This document shows, one piece after another, positions 51,157-62,985 of a stretch of 64,000 nucleotides of DNA. The position numbers and the translations under genes were made by a program. The stretch lies in the NCBI RefSeq assembly GCF_051622035.1, contig NC_135355.1, positions 29,048,986 to 29,112,985 of the forward strand, in the 5' to 3' direction. Under the pieces are notes generated by a model that worked only from the letters and a program-made list of their open reading frames with translations, did not search any database and was not told where the DNA came from. Each line of letters opens with the position of its first letter. Within the stretch, counting starts at the first letter, position 1. Origin of the DNA: Arctopsyche grandis (Eukaryota > Arthropoda > Insecta > Trichoptera > Hydropsychidae).

Positions 51157-52512
51157 TTAAGTACCGTAATTTATTAAAACATTGGAATACAAGTCAATTA
51201 TTCTAAATCTAGCATCAATTGAAGAGTTCGCCGATAGTTCACAAAAAAATAAAAGAGCAATAGAACAAGGATAATCATTGAGGCCTCCCGAAACGAGCAT
51301 AGTCCCACAATTTTCATTTTTCGCAAAATTATCTGGTTGTCCAGAAGCCCATCTCACATATCCATTATCTTCCAATTCTTTTCCTGATAAAAAAATCAAC
51401 CAATAAAATAAATACATATGTACATACAAATATATATATACATATATGCATACAGAATAAATAATATATACCTTGCACATTGAAAAATTTGCCCTCTTGG
51501 AATAAATCGTGGAATCCCATGAAAATAAAATCTTTACTATAAACATGATTCACCTTATTTTTGGGGCTATGAATTTGATTCACAAGAAAATCTTCTTCTT
51601 GTTTACTACCAATATTGGCAAGTTGACCACCTTCTGCATGACATATGGTGCGGGCCTGATCCCAAGGCTTTGGATTCAAATGAAGTTTGAACCGCTTTCG
51701 AGAGTATGGTTCCAATTTATAAGCTATATAAAGATTAAAAAACAAAAAAATTACAAAATATTTTGATATACATACCTACATATACTTCTATTGCAAGATT
51801 TTATACCAATATCAGAATTAATAATATTTGAAAGTTCCATTTCATACGGATTAGCTTCTCTTTGACAAATAAAAACTACTAGTTGTCCACATGAATAGTC
51901 ATTGATTAAACCACTACGGAACATCATACCACAATCTTCATTATTAGCATTGTCTGGTTGTCCAGCAGACCATGTATGGTAGAAATATTGTATGCTGTGC
52001 CCTGAAATGAAAATTTAAGTGAATTTCCGATGTAGTCGGATGTTATCATTTTTTTTGGCACATTAATAATACCTTGAACTGTCAGATATTCCCCTTCTGA
52101 GAATACGTCATGGAAACCCAAATGGAGATAATCTGCATTTGGGTCTCCTGTAAGTGTTGATTTCGGATACTGTTCAAATATATTTTTTAGTACATTCGCT
52201 TCAACTTCATTTTTTGGCATGGCCAATGTTGCATTTTCACGATAGCACTCTAGAATGGCATCTGACCATTGTAATGGTTTTTTGTGAAATTTATAGTGAA
52301 TATTTACTTCTGGATAATAAACATAGTTGTCTGCAAAATAATGGTACGTCACAAAACTAAGTCTTCCGTAGCGTAATGGACGATATGAAAACATTTATTT
52401 TCATTTAATATTTATGTATTGTAAATGAAATTGTAAACTTTATCAAACCTTCCGTAGCTTGAACGAGAGTTGTACCAGCGATTAACAAAAACAAAACCGT
52501 GATCTTAAACAT
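51157..52512 (-). CDS. Gene E: dual-CRD C-type lectin, QPD in both CRDs
   Basis: Exons 52512-52449, 52330-52073, 52001-51807, 51723-51472 and 51383-51157; all introns phase 1 and short (71-118 nt); 996 nt, 331 residues. The signal peptide starts MFKITVLFLLIAG and ends near VQA. CRD1 (about 22-172) has AGQPDN, NEDCGMM and IND. CRD2 (173-331) has SGQPDN, ENCGTM and LND. Both are galactose-type motifs. The C-terminal tail after FFCEL is about 35 residues, longer than in gene F. Protein and 5' flank closely resemble gene F (both CRD2 domains contain HLNP.PWDQAR), so E and F look like a recent tandem duplication. A TATA box and initiator precede the ATG. CRD2 lacks the cysteine near the domain start seen in genes B, D and G (CYK), so it may be a shorter-form CRD. 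Predicted secreted lectin. Confidence 0.9.
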
Positions 52513-52535
52513 TGCGATTCGACGCGTCAGAATTT

Positions 52536-52572
52536 ACTGAATAATATACACAATGAACAAATCTTTTATATA
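52536..52572 (-). promoter_or_regulatory. Core promoter of gene E (TATA plus initiator)
   Basis: On the minus strand TATATAAAAG occupies 52572-52563 and an arthropod initiator TCAGT lies at 52540-52536, which puts the TATA box about 34 to 25 bases before the inferred start site at 52538. The ATG follows 26 bases later. Gene F has the same initiator, 5' leader and spacing. Confidence 0.65.
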
Positions 52573-52640
52573 CATGTCGGATATAATAAAAAAATATAAA
52601 TACAATAATATGTATGTACATATTATTACTATCTTAATCG

Positions 52641-52745
52641 TTATGTCTAGAGGTAGGATAGTCACAGTGCTATCCATTGTTCGGCAAACCTTTAACAATG
52701 CATTTACAACCTTTGAACAATACACGGCCCCCTCAGGCTCCGGTG
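52641..52745 (+). repeat. Dispersed repeat, copy 2, upstream of gene E
   Basis: It matches 20095-20225 in opposite orientation. It starts about 70 bases upstream of the TATA box of gene E, so it could affect that promoter; there is no direct evidence for this. Confidence 0.6.
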
Positions 52746-52786
52746 ACTAGTTATGTCGATAGAAGGTATTTTATGTACCTTATACC

Positions 52787-53390
52787 TAGGGTGACAATAC
52801 GTCCCGTTTTGGCCGGGACATTCCCGTTTTTTACGTGCATTGCGTTCGTCCCGTTGTTTCGTCTGTCCACTGGTGGATTATTCAATACAGTTTTTATTTC
52901 CAAATTTTTTCTTGTTTTTCCAAATCAGTTAGCTTCCCAGAATACATATTATAATATAAATATAGATTTTACATCAATATATCTATTAATTTTAAAGTAA
53001 CATTTAAATATTTTGATACATGATTTATTTCACATATTTCTGAAAAAAAATTTCACATTCATTTCATTTCAAATTTTAGTTGCACATAAGTGTTACAATG
53101 AAAAGAAACCAAGAATATGTTTTTGGAAATTTTGTAATTATTTTAAATATTTTAGAAAAAAATATCAGCCGGCCGCGAATGAACAACAAATATTAGATAA
53201 AAGAATTTTTTATCTTGTTTCTATTTTCCTTGTACACAAGAATTGTATGTACATTCTTAAAAAAATTACAGTTCCTTGACAATGTCGATGGTAATTTGAG
53301 GGAAAAATTATAAAATTTTTGCACGTGCAACACATTTTTTTACATGGGGGGGGGGCATTTTTTTGCGTCCCGGGAAATATGGTCACCCTA
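52787..53390. mobile_element. hAT element between genes E and F
   Basis: TIRs TAGGGTGACAATACGTCCCG and the complement of TAGGGTGACCATATTTCCCG, with imperfect 8-bp duplications (CTTATACC and CTTATATT). 604 bp with no recognisable transposase. It lies between the promoter of gene E and the 3' end of gene F. Confidence 0.75.
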
Positions 53391-53956
53391 CTTATATTTA
53401 TATAACATGAAGATATAACATATCCCGCTATATTTAGGTTATTTCTTTTATTCTTTTGATAATCGATACATTGATTATTTTCTCAAAATTTGCGAATTTC
53501 TTATTAAATTGAATATAGCAGTGACGATATTGTTCAAAAGGTCGAAATTTGTAGTCCAGTATTTGTTTATAAGATTAAATTACAAGGTTAAAAGGTGGAG
53601 GTTACTTATCTTTTAACCGTAAAAATTGAACAATTTCATATAGTTTTAAATTAAAAACCATAAACACAATTTATTTGAAACTGATTATTCAGACTATTAT
53701 GTAAATACTGCAATACATTATATAATAAAAACAATACAAATACAAATATGTATGTACATACATCGATTATTGAATTTTGAATTAAATTTATTATATATTA
53801 GTTATTTCATTATGTACATCGGAATTTGGAAATAAGACAATTTTAAATTTTTAGCGTTTATTATAAAAATCGAAACGTACAATTTGAGTATGTGGCTTAT
53901 CTGTCGTATATATTATATGTACGTACACATATGCATGTAGTAAAACGCTCGTTTAA

Positions 53957-55742
53957 TTATTCTATACCAAATCTGGCATCGATTGAAGAAGATGCCGGCA
54001 GTTCACAAAAGAAGACAGCAGGAACAGAACAAGAAAAATCATTAAGGCCTCCTGATGAATGAATTGACCCGCAATTTTCATTTCCTCCACTATTGTCTGG
54101 CTGACCAGAAGCCCAATGCACATATCCATTGTCCTTCAATTCTCTTCCTAATTAAAAATAGGTATTACATACATACATATACATATGTATGTATGTAAAT
54201 ATATTTTCAAATTTAAATAAAAAATAATAATTTCAAAATTTTCATCCTATAAAATATATAAATAATCAGAAATAATCGAAATCGGATGTGACTAGCATGT
54301 AAAGCATACCTTGAACGTTAAAAAATTTTCCTTCTTTGAATAAATCATGGAATCCCATTAAAGCATAGTCCTTGTGTCGAACATGATTCACCTTATTTTT
54401 GGGATTATTAAATTCGTTCATGAGTAAGATTTCTTCTTGTTTGCTGCCAACATTGGCTAGTTGGCCTCCTTCAGAATGACATATGATGCGGGCCTGATCC
54501 CAAGGCCTCGGATTCAAGTGAAGTTTAAACCGTTTTTGAGAATGTGGCTCTAATACGTAAGCTTTATAACAATATAAATTTGACTAGTAAAAAAACGTTT
54601 AACTACTATTATATTCACATCAAGATATTTGGTATTTACCGGGATCGGAATTGAAAACGTTGATGTTTGAAAGTTCAAATATGTATGGATTCGATTCCCT
54701 TTGGCAGATGAAGACGGCTGGAGTCCCACAAGGATAGTCATTGAGTAAACCATTGCGATGCATTGAACCGCAGTCTTCGTTATTAGAATTGTCTGGTTGT
54801 CCACTAGACCATGTATGGAAGAAATATCGTAAACTGTATCCTGAAATAAATAAGTAATAAAGATGTATGTATTATAATTTTTCATATTATTAAGCATTGC
54901 CCTTGATCAATTTCGAAATTGGTGAAAATCGCATTAAAATGCATGGCTTTATAGAAAAACAGCACGAGTGATGATATATATTACATAATATTTATTTATA
55001 TCGAGCTTTGATCCAGTGTGATTGTCCAGACCTTGGATATATGTACATATGTGACTCCAGGTCAATCCTTTCCTATTAAAGTTTGCCAATTCATCTGATT
55101 TCATTGTTGAAACGGTTCCTACCAAATTGGCTACCTACCCTCATTTCATTTCGCCATTATGTGAATTTAATTTAAAATGTCTAATGATATTATAAAATTT
55201 ATATACCTATATAGTACTTATGTATAAAATTTTGCCATCGGTGTCGCCTTGGGGATGTCCCGTAATGAAATCATAATAAAAATAAACTAAAATTACAATA
55301 GATATTGAAATACATATGTACATACCTTCTTCAGTCAAAAATTCCCCTTCCGAAAACAAGTCATGGAATCCTAATAAGAAATAATCTGGATGAGTGACAC
55401 CTGCTAGAGTTGATTTCGGAAACTGATCAAATATTTTTTTTAAAGAATTCGCTTCATCTTTATTTTTAGGCATGGCCAGCGTTGCATTTTCACTGATACA
55501 CTTTAGCGTGGCATCCACCCATTTTAATGGTGTTTTGTGAAATTTATAGTAGACATTTACTTCCGGGTAATGGACATAGCTTTCTGCAAAATATGCAATA
55601 ATAGAGTCACGAAATTAGCCCTTAATTTTGAGTACGTGAAAATGTAACACAATTTTATAAATTAAAATTTATCGAAACCTGTCGTGGCTGACACGAGATA
55701 TGTACTAGCGATGAATACAAACAGAATCGTAATCGAAGACAT
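53957..55742 (-). CDS. Gene F: dual-CRD C-type lectin, QPD in both CRDs
   Basis: Exons 55742-55679, 55583-55326, 54840-54640, 54561-54310 and 54147-53957; phase 1 introns; 966 nt, 321 residues. The signal peptide starts MSSITILFVFIAS and ends near VSA. CRD1 (about 22-174) has SGQPDN, NEDCGSM and LND; CRD2 (175-321) has SGQPDN, ENCGSI and LND. Both sites are galactose-type. It is the tandem partner of gene E, sharing exon layout, linker and promoter, but has a short C-terminus ending soon after SSIDARF. Intron 2 is 485 nt because it contains a SINE copy (about 55010-55275); the other introns are 78-161 nt. No broken codon or lost splice border was seen, so it appears intact. Predicted secreted sugar-binding immune lectin. 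Confidence 0.9.
55010..55275 (+). mobile_element. SINE, copy 2, in gene F intron 2
   Basis: The core CAGACCTTGGATATATG, GTTTGCCAATTC and GAAACGGTTCC is followed by the tail GCCATCGGTGTCGCCTTGGG. The tRNA-like head is lost. The insertion explains the enlarged 485-nt intron. Confidence 0.6.
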
Positions 55743-55765
55743 TGCGATTCGACGTGCTAGAATTT

Positions 55766-55800
55766 ACTGAATAGTATAATCATCGCAAAGTACTTTTATG
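55766..55800 (-). promoter_or_regulatory. Core promoter of gene F (TATA-like plus initiator)
   Basis: CATAAAAG at 55800-55793 and the initiator TCAGT at 55770-55766 lie about 31 bases apart, upstream of the ATG at 55742. The 5' leader is nearly identical to that of gene E, which supports a tandem duplication that included the promoter. The TATA box is one step less canonical than in gene E. Confidence 0.6.
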
Positions 55801-56065
55801 CGCATACTTCCCTATATGTGCATATGTACATATATATGTACATGTGTGTTCATCTTTACTTCTTGCTAAAAAACTGACAATATTAAGTACTTATTCTGAG
55901 CCGGATATTGTCAAAATACAGGTTCTACGGATTAAGTGGCGAATGAACAAGGTAACGCACGCGACCGTGATGTTAACTTTTTCAATCGTTAAACAAGTTT
56001 TAAGAGTTTTAAGATTTTCTTTAAAATCAACATAAATACATTTATTTTATGTATACGTAGGTATA

Positions 56066-56443
56066 TGTTATAGTTCAAGTGCTAAAAGTCAATAACTATC
56101 TTCAAATAGACTCACTAGGTGTCGCATGAGACTTTTAGCTGTCAAAACGTTAAATATTTATAAAGGAAATCTCGTGGAGACCACATTATAACGTTGTTAT
56201 AATTTCCGATTCCACTTATATTAAAAATATTGCAACCCAGGATAAGCATACATATTTATGTACATACATAAAATATGGGATAAGCGATTGAGAATACTTA
56301 AACTTATGCCTAATAATGGATGAACAAACTAGTTCGTTTGTCAAATTGTTCTTTTGTGAAAATTATAACTGACCAGATTAATTTGTGTGTTAAACTAATA
56401 TGTTCATGAACGAACAAAATATACACTTGGACTGTAACATATG
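56066..56443. repeat. Dispersed repeat with CAGTCCAAGTG ends, copy 1
   Basis: It ends in CACTTGGACTGTAAC and shares GAACAAACTAGTTCGTTTG, ACTTAAACTTATGCC and AATAGACTCACTAGGTGTCGC in order with 61003-61484. Terminal sequences are inverted, so it is probably a non-autonomous DNA element. Confidence 0.5.
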
Positions 56444-58454
56444 TACATATGTATATATATATAATTTCGATAAAACCTGTCATTGCATATAATAACAATA
56501 ATATAAAATTATTTTCCTCGTAGATATCGCTTTGCAGCGTGTACTTATCACTTTTATTTGTTTTTGAACAATTTGCCCGGTTCTTAGAAAATAATTACGA
56601 TACTATGTATGTCTGTACATATATATAAGACATATGTATGTATATACATACGTACATACACAAATATTTACAGATAAAATGCATAAATACGTATAAATTA
56701 AATATTCAACGAAATGTACACACATATGTAAGTAAATATTTGCTACTTTTTATTTATTCCATTACTTCAATTTCATGCAAATTCTGTTTTTAGTAAAACA
56801 ATAATTCACCCAATTGAGCTGATAAATAATATTTATGGGTACATTACAAATGTGCAGCCCGTAATCATTGTATATAAACTGAAATTCATATCCTGTTCGT
56901 CTATTATTTTCAAAAATATAATATAAGTTATAGCAGTTAAAATACAAGGAACTGTTTCTTAAAACAGTTAAAAAATTTCTGCTTTAACTTGTTGTTGTTT
57001 GATTTAATTCATCGTACCCACATATAGGTACATACATACATTAATAAATTAAAATAATAATAATTATTATTATTATTAATAAAATATTAATAATAGTAGA
57101 ACAATAATTCTCATTGAAATTTATCATAAGCTTCTAATTTATATCCATACCCAGATTTTTCCAATCACACAAAAGGATTAAAAGTAAAAAAATACACAAA
57201 CGTTTTTTAATAATTTTATATATGAAAATAAAAACATTACATGCATTTATTTCACTGAAGATTTAAAGTTTTACTCATTACATAAAATCACGGCCGTAGC
57301 CAGGATTTTTTTCGTTTGGAATTCGGAAAAGGCGTTGAATTTAAATAAAGATTTGTAAATTTAATTTGGTTTTTCTCTTAATATGTTCCTTAACATGTAC
57401 TTTTTATAGAATTTAACAGCAAGCAGAAAGAAAACTGAGGTTTTTGAGATTTAAAAAATAAAAACATATAACATTCTTTAAATTTTGCATGACTCATTTC
57501 AGTTCGACTTTAACTTTAAAACCACCTTTTTCAATTTGAAAATTTGTATTGATACAAAGTTTATAATTTTAGCGAATATAAATCAATAATTAATTATATT
57601 TTAATGCATAAAAAGTGTATACATATACATAAGAAGAGATTTATTTTTTGGGAAACATTTCGTGAAATTATTAAGAGGAGAGGTTCACAATCCCGCTATC
57701 CTGGAGAAGCTTGTACTTTGAGCTGTTCGACTCCTCAACTTACTGTATATCTCTTCAATGCCAGTTGAAGACTAGGTCGAACACATCCTACATAGCAACA
57801 TATAATTATCTTTATTATTTATTTGTTTTTCACTATACATTACTTGCTTTTAATTTTCACTATACACTTACTTACTTTTAATTTTTTTACTATTTTTTTA
57901 TTTTTTTAATATCTTTGTTATTCTTGTTTTATGTATACTTATGTATATTTGTATTAAAACCAGTGATGATTAGGGGCTACCTTTTAAGTCTCTGTTGTTT
58001 TGATTAGTTTTAAATAAATAAAATATATGTAGTTGATAAAAAAAACATAATTAGTCTATTCTAAGAGCCGTTGCTAGGGTAGCCCTCCCCCTTTTCCTAT
58101 TATCTTTTTATCACAATTTTTGAATTAAATAAATATGTCAAACTTACTGTATTCCCATTTAATCCAAATAACCTATTCACCTACTTTTTCCAATCATTTC
58201 TCATTTAATTTATCCCAAAATAAAATCAAATATATTATTTTGCATAGTATGGAATATTACTAACGGCAACTCAAAGAGAGCACATAACCTTGGGCGTACG
58301 AGATCATATGCTCTCTTCCCTCGTTACGCCCCTGTCTCTTCTTAAATCAAATTATATTATACAAATGTATGTAAGTCATGTTTGGAGGTCAAAATTTTAT
58401 TTTTTATAAAATACATATAACATGTATTTAATTTACATTTGATGTGATATACAA
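56444..58454. other. Intergenic between genes G and F
   Basis: AT-rich sequence with a possible repeat end GGCCGTAGCCAGG near 57292 and a LINE-like tail near 57960. No gene seen. Confidence 0.5.
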
Positions 58455-59720
58455 TTACAATATAATATTACTTAATTGTTTAGGCAACTTGGGCTTTAAT
58501 TCGCAGAAAAATACGGCGGGTACGGAACAAGGGAAATCGTTTATAACACCGTTTATATACATCGACCCACAATTTTCATTTCCTCCAGCGTTATCAGGTT
58601 GTCCAGAGCCCCATCTCACATATCCAGTATCTAATAAATCTTCCCCTGAAACGATCGAAAGAAAAGATAAAAATATGCAAACGTAACAATACCGTTGCGA
58701 TTGCGTCATAAGAAATACCTGTCACTGTGATAAAATGGTTCTCTTGATAAATGTCGTGGAAACCCAACAAAGCATAATCTTTGTGAATCAATTGAAGCAT
58801 CCTATTTTTTGGATTTGTGAACATTTCAACAAGGACTTCTTCCTCTTTCCTGCTGTTAATGATCGCCAAATGACCACCTTCCGCGTGACATATCGTGCGA
58901 GCATCTGCCCAAGTCTTTGCATTCAAGTGCAATTTATAACACGTGTTTAAACTCTTATAATACGTATAAGCTAAAATTAAATTATTACATATCATTAAAG
59001 GTACATTTCATTGTAATATTTTCAAGTTTTACGTACCGGGATCCGAGGTGAAACATTCTGAATTGTGGTTATTCGGTTTTTTTTTGTTTTCCTTTTGGCA
59101 AACAAACACACCGGGTACCGAACATGGGAAATCATTCAGACCTCCAGATCGATGCAACGAACCACAATCTTCATCTCCTGAATTGTCTGGTTGTCCACCA
59201 GACCATGTATGGAAAACATATTGTATAGCTTCACCTGAGTAATTAATTACAAACACGTTTACACACATAGATATACCGTGCTAAGGATATTTAAGATAAC
59301 ACCAAGTCAGTACCGTTTTCAGTTAGAAACTCTCCCTCATTGAACATATCGTGGAAATCTAAAAGTATAAAATCGGGATGTGTAACGCCTTGAAGTACTG
59401 TAGAAGGATAGTTTTGTAAAATTTGCAAAAGGGTTTCGGCTTCTTTTGAATTTTTAGGCATGGCTAAAGTCGCATCTTCTCTTTGACATATTCGCCTCGC
59501 ATCGAACCAAGTTGAAGGCATCCTGTGAAATTTATAAGATAAATCTACGTCTGGATAATAGACATAACCTATAAAATAAACAGTTGCAAATATTCGTTAT
59601 TCAAAAAAATACATATATAAAGATTATTTTACATATAAAGTTTTCAATCATACTTGAAGCTTCGATGAATGCGAAAAGGCTGCTGAAAGCGAACAGTATC
59701 TGAACGATGGAAAACTTCAT
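58455..59720 (-). CDS. Gene G: dual-CRD C-type lectin, QPD in both CRDs
   Basis: Exons 59720-59654, 59568-59314, 59234-59037, 58970-58719 and 58645-58455; introns 66-85 nt, all phase 1; 963 nt, 320 residues. The signal peptide starts MKFSIVQILFAFSS and ends near IEA. CRD1 (about 23-173) has GGQPDN, DEDCGSL and LND; CRD2 (174-320) has SGQPDN, ENCGSM and IND. Both are galactose-type. CRD2 starts with TCYKLH, so it keeps the extra cysteine pair of long-form CRDs. It is the most compact gene in the window, with no transposon in any intron. Its CRD1/CRD2 pair resembles the CRD2-3 and CRD4-5 units of gene A, which makes it a useful model for the ancestral two-CRD unit. It is head to head with gene H. 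Confidence 0.92.
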
Positions 59721-59933
59721 TTCGTCGGAATTTTTAACCCTAGTACTATAAAGTGTAAACGATTAAAAAATAAATCACTTAAAGCAAATAAATAATTTCA
59801 GTACAAATAATATAATAATATTACAAGAAGCTGAGATGTGAATCGTCCGACGGCTTATCACAAACGAATCACAGCAAATACGGCGTTCGAATATATATGT
59901 AAATACATATGTATATATGTATGTATATGTACA

Positions 59934-60135
59934 TTAGACCGGAGCGAAAAATGCGAATTTTGAATGTCCCACAGTGGACCTAGTGGAAAACTTGTATCTT
60001 ATCAAAGAGATGCTAAATAAAAAAAATCATTGATTGGAAAAAAATGTCCTATCCAACCAATCGATTTACCTCAACGAAAATTTCTGAATGTTTTTAGGAT
60101 AATTTTGACTTTTTTGATATTTTCAAAAAAAAAAA
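59934..60135. mobile_element. Left part of the 10.8-kb MITE
   Basis: It begins TTAGACCGGAGCGAAAAATG and continues with GTGGACCTAGTGGAAAAC and CCAACCAATCGATTTACC as in 10802-11402, then breaks off. It lies about 210 bases upstream of gene G and could contribute to the G/H intergenic region. Confidence 0.6.
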
Positions 60136-60544
60136 TAAACATGTGTAAATGACAATGATTAATAATATTCCTTTCCTTTTGGTTTACTTTCCTTCATTAC
60201 GGCTTAAAGTGGAAGAGGGACTGCAGGGCGTGTAGCGCAATGCAACTGAAATTAAATAATAAGACAAAATAGAGCTAAACACACATGTAATATTAATTTT
60301 TAAATTACACAATAATACATATAGATATATGATATATAAATATTCATTAAAATAACATTACACAAACATCATATAAATATGACTAAAATGATAAATTCGA
60401 AGAATGCATGCCGTTCCCAAAAGACAGATGAGATGCTGATTTGAGATACAGCTGTTATCAGCCCATTACTAGTTCAGTGATGTGACTTTTTTTTCAGCAA
60501 ATCGTCATTTATTGAAAAATTAAATTGGATTAGAGTTTTCTTGG

Positions 60545-60980
60545 ATATCTACATACACATCTTTATTTTCTGTATGAACAAGAACCAGCTGCAAATACAA
60601 AACGCCTCAGTGAGGCCCAAAAGGAAGAGAGAAGATTATTCTCATACATCACATACAATTATAAAAATAATGATGAGCGTAGGCTACCAGACAGATAGGT
60701 TAAAATAATCTCCGATAACCTACGTACGCTCACTGAGGTGGAAAATATCACATTCAGGCTCAACAGCAACGATTTCATTGGATAGCTGTTGGAACAGAAG
60801 CCCAAAAGTCCCAACTGTTCCAGAAACGACCGGCATGACGTATTACCACGTAAAAGCTGGAGAACAAAAACAAATTAATGAGAAGTTTCTACGAAGTTCA
60901 AGAGATACACAACCATGCCCAAAAGAAAAGAGTAGTGTAGATATATGGATAATAGCAATACTCTTTCCTATATAGGAAAC
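60545..60980 (-). mobile_element. Related LINE 3' region (inverted)
   Basis: 60545-60690 is the reverse complement of sequence near 6730-6860. The rest (to about 60980) may be more of the same element, but no protein motif could be read. Class uncertain. Confidence 0.4.
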
Positions 60981-61002
60981 GAAAAATTATATGTTACAGT
61001 CC

Positions 61003-61484
61003 AAGTGTACATTTCGAACGATCATAAACATATTAGTTTGTTCATATACTAACCAATCTGCCCAGTACACAAAATAACAAATTGACAAACGAACTAGTTT
61101 GTTCATGCACAAACTATTAGGCATAAGTTTAAGTATTCTCAAGCGTTTGTCCCATCTTCTATGTGACAAACATATACTTAAACTAGTTTCTTCTTCTATG
61201 TGACAAACGTATGTACATATGCTTAAACTAGGTTGCAATATTTTTAATATTAGGAAAAATGGCAATTATAGCAACGCTGTAATGCAGTTCCATATGATTT
61301 CCCTTTTAAATACTTGACGTTTTGACATCTCAAAGGTTTTGACCCCCAAATGTTTTTTGCGACACCTGGTGAGTCTATTTGAAGATAGCTTTTGAATGTT
61401 AGCACTTCAAGTAAAACCAATGGTTCGTGTAAGAACAAACTAATATGTTCATGAACAAACAAGAGCGAACCTTTGGGACTGTAT
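61003..61484. repeat. Dispersed repeat with CAGTCCAAGTG ends, copy 2
   Basis: It begins ACAGTCCAAGTGTAC and ends TTGGGACTGTA. It contains several copies of a module ACTAGTTTGTTCATGCAC or its complement. It is related to 56066-56443 and lies between the divergent genes G and H. Confidence 0.5.
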
Positions 61485-61834
61485 TTATGGACTGTATGTA
61501 TGCAAATTAAGCACAATTTAAAGTGATGACCCAAAAATTTTGTCATTGTGAATAATATTATTTTTTACTTTCTTTTATGTATCTATCGATATTAAAAAGA
61601 GTTGAACCAATTGGAACTAATTGGGATCGGGGGGCTACTTTGAATAATACAAATTGTTTCACACAAAATCAATATTTTACTTTGTGAAAATTCTGACGAA
61701 ATTCAAATACTCGGCTTAATGAAAAATAAACTTGTACTTAATTAAAGATTATAATATTCCTTTCATTCGATTTTATAATAATCCTGAAACAAAAACATAC
61801 GCCGTCGATAACAACCAGTAACATACTTACATGC

Positions 61835-62050
61835 ACAGATCAGTGGTTAGCATGTAATGCCTTCGATTGTGTGGTCACGGGTTCTATCCCTGGCTGTGAA
61901 AATAATTTATATTTAAGTAATTATGCAGTGCTGCTGCCCAGGACTTAGATATATGACTGCAAGATCGATCTTTTTCTTTCAGAGTTTGCCAAATTATCTG
62001 ATTTCATTGGAAACGGTTCCAATCCTGTTCTATATCTCGCAAATTTTTAG
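61835..62050 (+). mobile_element. tRNA-derived SINE, copy 3
   Basis: It has the best head of the family: AGATCAGTGGTTAGCATG (box A-like) and GGGTTCTATCCCTGG (box B-like), then the core CTGCCCAGGACTTAGAT, CTGCAAGATCG, GTTTGCC and GAAACGGTTCC. Confidence 0.65.
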
Positions 62051-62985
62051 TTCACGGCATCTCATAATTTGTTGGTATTAAAAATGCTGCAAAATTTTTT
62101 CCAGAGATGTCTTTATGATGATTGTAATGTGTGATGATCGATATTTTGTACAAATTTGCCTTGGATATATATCGCTCTGTCTGTCTGTCTGTCTGAGATA
62201 ACGCTCGCCGTACTATAAGCCGTAATAAGTCGTTTCGATTCGACGTACGTTTACGTTTACGAAGATATAATAACAAAAGAAAAAACTTCAATATACATAT
62301 AATGATCGCTACTAATGTTTCCTGAGAATTAACCGCCATCAATTGAAAGTCCATTTAATTAATTAATTAATTAAGTTTCTATCGGTGTTTATATGTAGGT
62401 AGGTAGGAAGGTGGTTTTCAACACTTTTTTCATATTAATTATTAAATTAAATATATTTAAATGGTATTAAATAAATTCGACCGCGTGCGGATCAAACCCA
62501 AGACCGACACATTTATTTTAATATATTTTTTTATTTACCAACTTAATATGGCAACAGCTAAGCGATGATATTTCATAGAGTACAACACTAGAACTTACAA
62601 ATAATAATAATACACAATGTTTACCATAGATGTCGTGTTAATAAAAATGGGTGTATACCTGTATAAATAAATAAATAAATTCAACTTAACTTAAACTTAA
62701 TAAAATAAAAAAAACCATTACAAATTAAAGCTTTAGAAAACATTTGTTTGATAATATGAATAGCGGCAAATATATGAAAGTTTATATATTATAATTTTTA
62801 AAGGAACTTAACTTGAGCGCCCCCCCCCCCCCCCCCCCTCCTTCTAGTTTGCGTTTATGAACACCATCAGGTACATATTATACAAACACTATTGTATAAA
62901 ATACATGCACACACGCACTTACGAAAAAGTCATAGTTGCGAAACCGGTTTTGCTGACGAGTTGCGAAGTCAGTCGTCAATAAGAC
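62051..62985. other. Upstream region of gene H
   Basis: It contains a TGTC repeat (62175-62195), a LINE-type tail (62620-62690) and a C run. No TATA box was recognised before the initiator-like TCAGT at 62969. Confidence 0.45.
62820..62840 (+). repeat. C homopolymer
   Basis: An uninterrupted run of about 19 C residues, unusual in this AT-rich locus; a shorter C run lies at 35450-35460. Confidence 0.9.

Noticed and set aside
52677-53279. Open frames between genes F and E
   Set aside because: They fall in the hAT element 52787-53390 and the dispersed repeat next to it; no transposase motif could be read.
61835-61905. Genuine tRNA gene
   Set aside because: Box A and B are present but no complete cloverleaf is visible, and the following core is shared with other SINE copies.
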